Source: Limnochordia bacterium
GTDB lineage: Bacteria > Bacillota > Limnochordia > Darwinibacteriales > SLO01
Reading direction: 5' to 3'
NCBI GenBank assembly: GCA_007132635.1
Contig: SLOG01000015.1
Location: forward strand, 1-11,522
DNA length: 11,522 nucleotides
The notes beneath the pieces are model-generated. The model was given only the letters and a program-made list of their open reading frames with translations. It made no database searches and had not been told where the DNA came from. The number at the start of each line of letters is the position of its first letter. Positions within the stretch are counted from its first letter, which is position 1. Both the position numbers and the translations under genes were made by a program. Positions 1 to 6,606 of the stretch are shown here, piece after piece.

Positions 1-691
1 ATCCCAGGGGCAGAGTCCGTTTGCCCATGTCATCGATCACCAGAAGCGGCCACAGGAAGTCATCCCAGCTGAACATGAACACGAATATTCCTAGAGCGGA
101 CAGAACAGGCTTGGACAAGGGAAGTATAATCCTCGCATAGATACCGAATTCAGAGCAACCGTCGATGCGAGCAGCATGGATTAGATCGGTTGGAATCCCG
201 AACATGAACTGCCGGACAAGAAATATACCATAAGCCAGTACAAGTCGGGGAATGATCAGTGCCCATAAAGTGTTGAGCAAACCAAAGTCGTTGACGATAA
301 TGTAGACGGGGATCACGATGACCTGAAACGGCACCATCATCGTTGCTAGAACTGCAATGAACAGGAAATCCCGACCCCAAAAGTCAAACTTGGCAAATAT
401 GTACCCCGATAACGAACTGGTGAACAAGACCCCGATTGTAACCGCAACGGCCACCATAGTACTGTTTAAGAAGAACTGAAAGAAGGGGATCTCTTGGAAA
501 ACGCGCAGATAAGCGCCGAAACCAGCGAATTCAGTGGGCAAGAGCCGAGGCGGAAACGAGATAGCATCCCAATTGTGCTTAAATGATGTCGACACCATCC
601 AAGCAAACGGCCCAAGCATTATACAGGCAACGCAAAGGCTGAGCAGTGTCTTGCCGATGTTTTTGGCAATGTCAATATACAAGTTCTGCAT
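1..691 (-). CDS. Carbohydrate ABC transporter permease, MalG/UgpE type (3' end cut by window edge)
   Basis: Inner-membrane permease subunit of a sugar ABC importer (COG0395 type); it would pair with the MalF-type permease encoded just upstream. The frame is open from the ATG at 691 to the window edge (230 residues seen). About 45 residues are expected to be missing, judging from the usual length near 275. Hydrophobic segments lie near residues 13-34, 75-100, 107-130 and 140-160. The cytoplasmic EAA loop that contacts the ATPase is at about 172-196 (HAARIDGCSEFGIYARIILP). Its first residue is His instead of the usual Glu, while the AAxxDG core and LP are intact. The start is preceded by a G-rich Shine-Dalgarno (six G, 6-nt spacing), weaker than others here. 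It is third in the operon, 73 bp after the MalF-type gene. Substrate cannot be read from the sequence. Confidence 0.93.
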   Translation of the reverse strand, partial: MQNLYIDIAKNIGKTLLSLCVACIMLGPFAWMVSTSFKHNWDAISFPPRLLPTEFAGFGAYLRVFQEIPFFQFFLNSTMVAVAVTIGVLFTSSLSGYIFAKFDFWGRDFLFIAVLATMMVPFQVIVIPVYIIVNDFGLLNTLWALIIPRLVLAYGIFLVRQFMFGIPTDLIHAARIDGCSEFGIYARIILPLSKPVLSALGIFVFMFSWDDFLWPLLVIDDMGKRTLPLG

Positions 692-764
692 TCTGGACCC
701 CCCAAGTGAGGTGTTTGACAAATCGGGATGACTGGTGGTTTCGGCGGCAAAATAAACGAAACCT

Positions 765-1673
765 TTAGTACTCAAAATCTATCCGGAACCGTCTTAGCTG
801 CACGAGAGTTAGAACCAGGATGACAGCAAACATGATAAATGCCACTGCAGATGCTCGACCCATCTGGAAGAACTGAAATCCGGTCTCGTAAATGTGGAGA
901 ACTAGAGTGCGGCTGGCCGTCCCTGGACCACCTCGCGTCATGATATAGATTTCTGTGAAAACCTGTACAGAACTGATAACACTGGTTACTAGGACAAATA
1001 CAGTAGTTGGTTTCAGCAGTGGCAGTGTGATAGAAAAGAGTACGCGCAGAGGCGAAGCCCCGTCAACATAAGCTGCTTCATAGAAATCCTGAGGGATGGT
1101 CGTGAGTCCCGCCAGAAAAATAACCATGCTGTAACCCACCGATTTCCAAACACCCATGGCGATGATGGACGGGAGTACCTGTGTGCTGGACTGCAGATAG
1201 TCAAACGGCCCAAGGCCAAACCAGTCCAAAATGAAATTAAGGACTCCAAAGGATGGCTGATAGAGCCAGACAAACATCAAGGAGACGGCTACCAGCGATG
1301 TAACGACGGGCATGAAAATGACTCCTCGCATGAGTTCCTTAAACGGTGCCCTAAGGCTGTTAACAAACAGTGCCGCCAGCAGGCTGAACACAAGTACGAG
1401 GCCTACAAAAAACACGACATAAAACATAGTATTGCGCAGCGAAGCCCAAAATACTGGGTCATTGATCGCCCACAGGTAGTTGTCGAAACCGATAAAGGGG
1501 CGTTCGCGCTGAAGGAGACCCCAGCGATGCAGGCTGATGCGAAAAGCTGAGAATACCGGATATATCGAGAAGACCGAAAAATAGGCCATAATAGGTATAA
1601 GGCCCACAACAACGAATACGAGCTGATGTTTCCTGCCTTGAGACATGCGCGTGTTGACGATCTTGGCCAGCAT
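765..1673 (-). CDS. Carbohydrate ABC transporter permease, MalF/UgpA type
   Basis: Inner-membrane permease (302 residues, normal for the family, COG1175) that forms the translocation pore with the MalG-type partner. A longer frame exists up to 1841, but its extra residues are polar and unlike the family. The ATG at 1673 has a GGGGAGGA ribosome site with 7-nt spacing, and the first membrane helix then begins near residue 18, as expected. The EAA loop starts at residue 199 (EAAYVDGASPLRVLF, then ITLPLLKP) and is canonical. The periplasmic segment after helix 1 contains RWGLLQRERPFIGFDNY, typical of MalF/UgpA proteins. The gene lies 189 bp downstream of the solute-binding-protein gene, and that gap carries a hairpin. 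The sugar specificity is not recognisable. Confidence 0.95.
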   Translation of the reverse strand: MLAKIVNTRMSQGRKHQLVFVVVGLIPIMAYFSVFSIYPVFSAFRISLHRWGLLQRERPFIGFDNYLWAINDPVFWASLRNTMFYVVFFVGLVLVFSLLAALFVNSLRAPFKELMRGVIFMPVVTSLVAVSLMFVWLYQPSFGVLNFILDWFGLGPFDYLQSSTQVLPSIIAMGVWKSVGYSMVIFLAGLTTIPQDFYEAAYVDGASPLRVLFSITLPLLKPTTVFVLVTSVISSVQVFTEIYIMTRGGPGTASRTLVLHIYETGFQFFQMGRASAVAFIMFAVILVLTLVQLRRFRIDFEY

Positions 1674-1862
1674 CGACTTATCCTCCCCGGGAAATTGCGT
1701 TCTCCGAACAGATAGGCGGTTGCGAAGTGAACTGGTGCTCGTGAAAGACGAGGGAATTGGCAGCCTTCCAGGATTGTCGCACCAGAAGTATCGATTCATA
1801 GGAACAGCCAGAGAACCCACGAATGCGGCTTCTCTGGCCATTCAATGTCTTCCTCCGGAAAC
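1674..1862 (-). other. Binding-protein/permease intergenic spacer of operon 1
   Basis: This is a 189-bp untranslated gap inside the operon. It holds the hairpin at 1807-1838 and the ribosome site of the MalF-type gene (1681-1686 on the reverse strand). An open frame in phase with the permease crosses part of it, but it has no good ribosome site and no family resemblance. No other gene is visible. Confidence 0.6.
1807..1838 (-). promoter_or_regulatory. Intra-operon hairpin between binding-protein and permease genes
   Basis: A perfect 9-bp inverted repeat, GCCAGAGAA (1807-1815) and TTCTCTGGC (1830-1838), surrounds a 14-nt loop. In the minus-strand transcript it falls 24 nt after the binding-protein stop codon. 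No U-run follows it, so it is not a standard terminator. Known binding-protein operons such as malEFG carry such elements, which protect the upstream message and reduce downstream expression. That role is inferred here. Confidence 0.55.
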
Positions 1863-3092
1863 CTATCGCCCTTCGGCAATAATCTCGTTTACACGCCGTT
1901 CGGCATTGTTCAATGCCTGTTCAACCGTTATCTCGCCGACGACGAGTCGCTCCAGTTCCTGACCGATTGCGACATCGATGCTTTCCCATTGAGCAATGGG
2001 AGCATAGTAGATCTCCGCTGCTTCCAGTGCCTCGCCAAATGTCCGAATCCAGTCATCAGTCGCATAGCGATCGTCTTCGTAATGGGCGTTGCGGAAGCTG
2101 ATGAACCCTATATCCAAGGCCATATCCAGATAATTTTCATCATTGGAGAGGAATTCGGAAAACCTCCAAGCCCAATACTGCTGCTGCGGCGTCGAGTTGG
2201 CATTGACTACCCAGAACCAGGCGTACATACCAGTGACCTGTCTGTCGGGTCCCGCAATAGGTGCAATAGCTTGGTAGTTGAGATTGGGAGCATTGGCATC
2301 CAGGAATGCTCTCCACCATGGGCCATTCCATGCCATAGCTGACCGGCCTAAGACAAAGGCGTCGTCGATGAACCGGGGGTGTGTCAGAGCCATATACGTT
2401 TCCGTCGCTTCGCGTCCAACCTCAGTGTTAAAGGCGGCTTCTGTACCGTCTTCATTTACTAGCTCGACTCCGTAGGCTTTTAGAATGGTACTCCAATGGA
2501 TCACATTCCAACTGCCGTCTCGACTAGTCGACAGAGTGGCTCCCGCCTGGATGAGTCGATCGCGATCATCGTAAATGTCTAGGTACGCATTGGCAGCGAG
2601 CAGCTCTTCATAGGTCGTAGGTACGTCGATTCCGGCCTCCTCGTACAGATCGACGTTGATTATGGGGGTGTGGATGCCGATATGCTGAATGTACCCATAT
2701 ATCTCGCCGTCGTACTCAGCGCTCTGTCCAGCCACCGGAACTGTATTGTTCATGATGTCTTCGACCACGAAATCAGGCGCTGCGGCGATCCAGCCATTCT
2801 CAACTAATTCGGCCATCCACGGGCCGTAAACCCCCATGACATCGGGAGCTGTGCCAGCGACCAAGGAAGTCATCAAACGAGTGTTTAAATCGGCGTGTTC
2901 TACATGTGTGTACTCGACTTTTACGTTGGGATGCAGCTCTTCAAAGGCTCGAGCTTGCTCCGATAAGAGGTCGTTCCACGGTTTGTAGTTATGGCTTAGG
3001 AAACGAATCGTGACATCTTCAGCAGTGACTGTGCTGTTAAACAAAACGAGAATCAACAGCATAAGCAGGACCGGTAGTCCCATTTTCCTCAT
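1863..3092 (-). CDS. Extracellular solute-binding protein, family 1 (sugar ABC importer)
   Basis: Substrate-capturing protein of the operon 1 importer (COG1653/UgpB class, 409 residues, normal length). Residues 1-24 form a signal peptide: RK, then a Leu-rich core, then a TVTA-type cleavage site before EDVTIRF. There is no cysteine, so the mature protein should be soluble and periplasmic, not a lipoprotein. Family hallmarks include the N-terminal pattern EQARAFEELHPNVKVEYTHV, the TAPDVMG segment near residues 80-86, and YEEAGIDVPTTYEEL in the middle. Many aromatic residues in the C-terminal half (for example AWNGPWWRAFL and MYAWFWVVN) would suit carbohydrate stacking. The ATG has AGGAGG with 9-nt spacing. 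It is the first gene of the operon, driven by the promoter at 3192-3220. The ligand is unknown. Confidence 0.96.
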   Translation of the reverse strand: MRKMGLPVLLMLLILVLFNSTVTAEDVTIRFLSHNYKPWNDLLSEQARAFEELHPNVKVEYTHVEHADLNTRLMTSLVAGTAPDVMGVYGPWMAELVENGWIAAAPDFVVEDIMNNTVPVAGQSAEYDGEIYGYIQHIGIHTPIINVDLYEEAGIDVPTTYEELLAANAYLDIYDDRDRLIQAGATLSTSRDGSWNVIHWSTILKAYGVELVNEDGTEAAFNTEVGREATETYMALTHPRFIDDAFVLGRSAMAWNGPWWRAFLDANAPNLNYQAIAPIAGPDRQVTGMYAWFWVVNANSTPQQQYWAWRFSEFLSNDENYLDMALDIGFISFRNAHYEDDRYATDDWIRTFGEALEAAEIYYAPIAQWESIDVAIGQELERLVVGEITVEQALNNAERRVNEIIAEGR

Positions 3093-3105
3093 AATTCCAA
3101 ACCTC

Positions 3106-3151
3106 CTAGTGTCTTGTCTTCCTGACGCGGCAGACCAATAACGCCTCCTTT
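3106..3151 (-). promoter_or_regulatory. Leader of operon 1: second Shine-Dalgarno plus 10-codon upstream frame
   Basis: On the reverse strand an AAAGGAGG (3144-3151) stands 5 nt before a TTG (3138). This opens a 10-codon frame reading MVCRVRKTRH that ends in TAG (3108-3106). That stop overlaps the AGGAGG of the binding-protein gene (3107-3102). Termination at this stop would leave ribosomes on the next ribosome site, so the arrangement could couple translation. Operon 2 has a parallel arrangement. That it is translated is inference. Confidence 0.35.
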
Positions 3152-3191
3152 CCTTAGCGTACGTATTCTCTGGAAGCGAACAGCTAACTCA

Positions 3192-3220
3192 AGAATAATA
3201 TTTTATAAATGCAAAGTCAA
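3192..3220 (-). promoter_or_regulatory. Sigma-70-type promoter of operon 1
   Basis: On the reverse strand the -35 TTGACT (3220-3215) and -10 TATTCT (3197-3192) are separated by exactly 17 bp of AT-rich sequence. It is the best promoter match in the window. Transcription would start near 3185, giving a leader of about 90 nt before the binding-protein ATG, long enough to include the tandem ribosome sites. The compound inverted repeat lies immediately upstream of the -35. Confidence 0.6.
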
Positions 3221-3237
3221 TGTTAAACTTGTATTTG

Positions 3238-3326
3238 TCGGAACCTTTTTTGCGGAGTCTCGGACCTGTTCAGCCAAAGGGTCCTCTACAGAGACTCGCA
3301 GCAGGGATTACCTTTGCCGGTTCCGA
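3238..3326. repeat. Compound three-tier inverted repeat
   Basis: Three nested pairs of arms share one axis. Outer: TCGGAACC (3238-3245) with GGTTCCGA (3319-3326). Middle: GCGGAGTCTC (3252-3261) with GAGACTCGC (3291-3299), with one bulged base. Inner: GGACC (3262-3266) with GGTCC (3280-3284). The middle and inner stems stack directly on the 5' side. If transcribed on the plus strand this would fold in the leader of the propeller gene; on the DNA it abuts the operon 1 promoter. It could be a structured leader or attenuator, or a set of operator palindromes. No known riboswitch class is recognised. Confidence 0.5.
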
Positions 3327-3420
3327 AAAACTGTGCAAGGCCCAAATGACTGCGAAAGCTAGAAAACCGACCCTTCTTTAAGCTAACGCCTGATCAAACC
3401 ACAATACTGGAGGCGAACTT

Positions 3421-4683
3421 GTGAGACTCAGTGACCGATTTCCATTGTATGAAGACTTCGACCCTTTAGTACCGGTATACTGCGTGACTCCGGGTACTGG
3501 GAGAGTGATCCATCGGTTTTTCGATACCTCTCCGTTTAGCCCATCAAATCGCTACATGGCGTTGTTTCGTATGCCCTATGAAGATCGGCTGCCCCAGCCT
3601 GGAGACGCGGGTGAAATTGTAGTAATCGATCTGGAAAGGGGGGATGAGGAGGTTGTCGCGACGACCCGCGGCTGGGAACAGCAGATGGGTGCGAATGTGC
3701 AGTGGGGAGGGAGCGATGAAGAGATCTTTTTCAACGACGTAGAGACGGAGACGTGGCAATCCCGCTGTGTGAAGCTAAATCCGCTCACAAGAGAAAAACA
3801 GTCCTTCGAGGGCGGTGTCTACAAGGCCTCTCCGGATGGACGGCATGTGCTGTCGGCCAATATGCTCACCATGCGCCGCACCCAGTACGGCTATGGTGTC
3901 GTTGTTCCTGATGACAAGGTCCCGAGAAATGACGAGCTGCGGGATGATGACGGCTTATACGTTACGGACACGACGACAGGGTCCTGCCGCCTTCTTGTCT
4001 CGCTGAAGCATGTCGTTGAGACAGCGAAGCCGCAGCTGCAAGTCGATCCAGCGCTGTGGGAGTTCTATGGGTTCCACTGCAAGTACAATCCGCAGGGAAC
4101 AAAGCTGATCTTCACCATCCGCTGGTTCTCGAAAGATATTGAACCCAAGTTCGATGTCATGAGCCAGCGAGCACTGAAATTCGCCGTATTTACGATGAAC
4201 ACCGACGGAACGGACATGCATACTGCTGTGCCCCCCGAACAGTGGGAAAAAGGCGGGCACCATATCAACTGGTTTCCCGATGGGGAGCACCTCTCGATGA
4301 ATCTGAACATCCATCGTGAAGGCATGCGGTTTGTTCGGGTGCGTTATGATGGTTCCGGTCTGAGAACGATGTTTGACGACATTGTCGGCTCGGGCCATCC
4401 CACCATCCACCCGAATGGACGCCATATTCTGACGGACGTCTACGCCCACGAGCCCTTGGCGTTTGCCGACGGCACGACGCCTATTCGATTGGTGGAGCGA
4501 GATACTGGGGAAGAAAGAACAGTCCTTCGTATCCCGACTCGCACCGAACACCAGGCAGTGCACTCGGTTCTGCGCGTCGATCCCCATCCGGCTTGGGACG
4601 CGGGGTATGAGTTTATTGCCTTCAACGCGTACGTCGGCGGTACTCGGCGAGTGTTCGCTGCTGACATGCGCTCACTGCTCTAG
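3421..4683 (+). CDS. Beta-propeller protein resembling oligogalacturonate lyase (PL22-like, TolB-like repeats)
   Basis: Predicted cytoplasmic propeller (420 residues, no signal peptide). The start is GTG with GGAGG at 7-nt spacing. Repeated blade signatures of the (S/N/H)P(D/N)G type occur at residues 137-140 (SPDG), 223-226 (NPQG), 286-288 (PDG) and 330-333 (HPNG). A final blade reads AWDAGYEFIAFNAY (391-404). Oligogalacturonate lyases (about 390 residues) are seven-bladed propellers with a Mn ion held by three His and one Gln. Comparable positions here would be His280/281 (GGHHINW), His326 (GSGHP) and His389 (DPHP). The residue two before His389 is Asp387, where the lyases I recall have a third His. 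A uronide or other sugar lyase or epimerase-like role is therefore plausible but unproven. It is divergent from operon 1 and convergent with operon 2, with a 23-bp gap to the latter. Confidence 0.8.
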   Translation: MRLSDRFPLYEDFDPLVPVYCVTPGTGRVIHRFFDTSPFSPSNRYMALFRMPYEDRLPQPGDAGEIVVIDLERGDEEVVATTRGWEQQMGANVQWGGSDEEIFFNDVETETWQSRCVKLNPLTREKQSFEGGVYKASPDGRHVLSANMLTMRRTQYGYGVVVPDDKVPRNDELRDDDGLYVTDTTTGSCRLLVSLKHVVETAKPQLQVDPALWEFYGFHCKYNPQGTKLIFTIRWFSKDIEPKFDVMSQRALKFAVFTMNTDGTDMHTAVPPEQWEKGGHHINWFPDGEHLSMNLNIHREGMRFVRVRYDGSGLRTMFDDIVGSGHPTIHPNGRHILTDVYAHEPLAFADGTTPIRLVERDTGEERTVLRIPTRTEHQAVHSVLRVDPHPAWDAGYEFIAFNAYVGGTRRVFAADMRSLL

Positions 4684-4706
4684 CGTACGAACTATCCACC
4701 GATCCG

Positions 4707-5600
4707 CTATGCACCCTGCGATACCAAGAGCGGCTGCGTCCAAGCCGTAGTGCCGTCCTCGCGATAACACTCAACACGAACATAGTGCTCAGAACCCTGA
4801 ATCGTGTAACTCCCCTGCATGCCAGTTTTCTCGGCTAATACACGACCTGCGTGTCCGATGAAGCGCACGTATTCGGCATCGGCAGACGATACTGTCAGCG
4901 TAGTGGCGGACAGGTTGACTTCTAGTATAGTGACTCCAGTTGAGGCATAGAAGGACCCGCGCCGAATTGACGTCAATAACGCAGCGAGCGTCCTTTCCGG
5001 ACAGCCAACTACAATCCAGCCTCCGAAAATGTCATCGCGGATTGGGCCACTGTCGGAGTCGGACATGCCGTGGGTGTCGTCTACGGCGAATCCCCAGCAG
5101 GGATACACACCCGACGACAGAAGCTTGTCCCAAACATCAACGGCCAAACCGCGCGGAAAGAACAGGCTGGCTAAGTGGTTGTAAATCTCGAGTCCATGGA
5201 GGCCCCGCAGACTTGTCAATGCTTCGACAGGCCAGCGAAAGCCGGGATGGGGCAGGTCTTGGTTTGGATGCGCTGCGACTGCTAGGCCTCCCGACTGTTC
5301 AATGCGGGCCAGGCAGTCTTGGGTTTCTTCTTCCATGTTGGGCTGAACCGCGCTCCCTATGCTCAGCAGATGCCGTTGTTCGGGCAATGTGATCTCAACG
5401 CTGGGGACCATCAGAAGACTGGGGTGTTTTGCAGTCGTCATTTTGTCATGGTCGGTAATCGCCAGAAAGTCGTAGTCATGCTGTGAATACCTATTCATGA
5501 GCTCGGCTGGTGTTAATCTGCCGTCCGATTTCGTTGTGTGGGCGTGGATACACCCTTTGAGCCAGAGACCGCCACCGTCGTAGGGGTTGTGGATGTTCAC
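4707..5600 (-). CDS. PHP-domain metallohydrolase, CehA/McbA-like (second of tandem pair)
   Basis: Predicted cytoplasmic metal-dependent hydrolase with a PHP (polymerase and histidinol phosphatase) fold, 297 residues. The chosen start is GTG at 5600, with AAGGAG 8 nt upstream, one base after the TGA of the preceding gene; this implies translational coupling. A longer frame to 5762 lacks support and would overlap that gene. The metal-site residues are all present: HAH at 19-21, SDG at 25-27, TDH at 49-51, Glu69, His77, AHP with His111, Glu138 and DTH at 175-177. The C-terminal 80 residues form a beta-rich domain with FYASTG, VRFIG, YVRVEC and AWTQP motifs, typical of the CehA/McbA type. The family includes phosphoesterases and carbamate or amide hydrolases, so the substrate is open. 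Last gene of operon 2. Confidence 0.92.
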   Translation of the reverse strand: MNIHNPYDGGGLWLKGCIHAHTTKSDGRLTPAELMNRYSQHDYDFLAITDHDKMTTAKHPSLLMVPSVEITLPEQRHLLSIGSAVQPNMEEETQDCLARIEQSGGLAVAAHPNQDLPHPGFRWPVEALTSLRGLHGLEIYNHLASLFFPRGLAVDVWDKLLSSGVYPCWGFAVDDTHGMSDSDSGPIRDDIFGGWIVVGCPERTLAALLTSIRRGSFYASTGVTILEVNLSATTLTVSSADAEYVRFIGHAGRVLAEKTGMQGSYTIQGSEHYVRVECYREDGTTAWTQPLLVSQGA

Positions 5601-5601
5601 G

Positions 5602-6570
5602 TCACGAACTCCTTGTGGGGATGACAAAGGTCGGCTGCAGGAATGCTGTCTGATGAAAGAAATCAAGCTGAGGCTTTGTGGTGAAAGCTCTCCTCTCGTC
5701 TGTGCACTCCACGCGGACATAAATCTCGTCACCTTGTACCCCGTACGTGGCGCGATGGCCACAGCTTTCCTTCAGTGTATTTCCCCCAGCTCCGATAAAG
5801 CGGATACAGGCCGCTTGTTCGCACTCCACCGTGATCGAGGTTTCTTCAACGAGGATCTCCCGTAGGCGCAGTCCCGTGGATGCGTAGAAACGCCCGGCGT
5901 TCAGGCTCTGCAGAAGGTCTGTAGCTCTCAGAGAAGGTGCATCCACCATGTTGAAAGCGACGCATGGCTCTTCGTTACAAAACCAGTGGAAATCGGAATT
6001 GACAAAACCCCAAAGCCGTTGGCCTTTGGTCAGGAGTTCATCCCAAAGGTCAAGGGCTGTTCCGCGTCGGACAGCGTCGTCTTGTCCCGCCCGGTAGGAG
6101 ATGGCTCCGGTGTTGATGATCTCCAGTCCAGACAGTCCCGTGAGCACATACGCAGGATTGGGGTAGTCGTAGACAAACGGGTGACAGAAGAAGGCAAACC
6201 CTCCTTGTTTGTTGACACGATCGACGGCCCCTTGCATATCAGGGCCTGCCGGATGAATACCCTCCGGACCCACCGCAGCCCCGATGCAATTAATGTGTAC
6301 GCGCAACGGGTCAGCGGCAAATTCGTAAGCTGGGATTGTCACGAAGTCATCGTCGTCGACGTCAAAGTGATACACTGTACCGCCGTTCGGGTGGTCGGAA
6401 AACGCAAGAAACTGGTAGGCGTAGGCCTTGTAGAAATCCTTGATCTGGTGTGGTTCATAGAGGCCGTCACTGAACACTGTATGTATGTGCAGATCTCCTT
6501 TAAACCAGTCGGCTGTCGATTGGGCTTCCGGTCCTCCATAGGGGGATTCCAGGGAAAATGTTGGTTGCAC
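5602..6570 (-). CDS. PHP-domain metallohydrolase, CehA/McbA-like (first of tandem pair)
   Basis: Metal-dependent hydrolase of the PHP superfamily, 322 residues and no signal peptide. Two GTG codons compete for the start. The one at 6570 has GGAG 8 nt upstream, whereas the one at 6579 overlaps that GGAG, so 6570 is preferred. The full PHP metal set is visible: HIH at 28-30, SDG at 34-36, SDH at 58-60, Glu83, His92, CHP with His130, Glu150 and DFH at 193-195. The C-terminal domain repeats the FYASTG, IRFIGAGG and IYVRVEC motifs of its neighbour, so the two genes are diverged tandem paralogs. This copy ends in an extra tail of about 20 residues rich in Phe, Thr and Pro. It lies 36 bp after the MalG-type permease. 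The substrate is probably imported by the same operon's transporter (inference). Confidence 0.92.
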   Translation of the reverse strand: MQPTFSLESPYGGPEAQSTADWFKGDLHIHTVFSDGLYEPHQIKDFYKAYAYQFLAFSDHPNGGTVYHFDVDDDDFVTIPAYEFAADPLRVHINCIGAAVGPEGIHPAGPDMQGAVDRVNKQGGFAFFCHPFVYDYPNPAYVLTGLSGLEIINTGAISYRAGQDDAVRRGTALDLWDELLTKGQRLWGFVNSDFHWFCNEEPCVAFNMVDAPSLRATDLLQSLNAGRFYASTGLRLREILVEETSITVECEQAACIRFIGAGGNTLKESCGHRATYGVQGDEIYVRVECTDERRAFTTKPQLDFFHQTAFLQPTFVIPTRSS

Positions 6571-6606
6571 CGCTATCACTCCATATCTGTCGTTTGCAGA
6601 CTGCTG

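Larger units (their letters stand above)
3093..3420. other. Divergent intergenic control region (operon 1 / propeller gene)
   Basis: This 328-bp stretch between divergent genes has no convincing protein gene longer than about 10 codons. From left to right it holds the binding-protein ribosome site, an upstream 10-codon frame with its own ribosome site (3106-3151), a minus-strand sigma-70-type promoter (3192-3220), and a compound inverted repeat (3238-3326). Next come about 80 bp with no clear motif, and then the GGAGG site of the plus-strand propeller gene, 7 nt before its GTG. A convincing plus-strand promoter was not found. A weak TTTTAT/TAAACT pair with 17-bp spacing lies at 3201-3229. Confidence 0.7.

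Noticed and set aside
1674..1841. N-terminal extension of the operon 1 MalF-type permease to an ATG at 1841
   Set aside because: The extension overlaps the intra-operon hairpin, lacks a ribosome site and does not look like the family, while the ATG at 1673 has an excellent site.
3955..4587. A 210-codon open frame on the minus strand
   Set aside because: It is antisense to the propeller gene, whose blade motifs and ribosome site are convincing; the minus-strand product has no recognisable pattern.
4684..4706. Possible bidirectional terminator between the convergent propeller and PHP genes
   Set aside because: The 23-bp gap has no inverted repeat and no T-run on either strand.
5601..5762. Longer start for the second PHP protein
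   Set aside because: It would overlap the preceding gene by more than 150 bp; GTG at 5600 has AAGGAG at good spacing and puts the HAH motif at the usual position.
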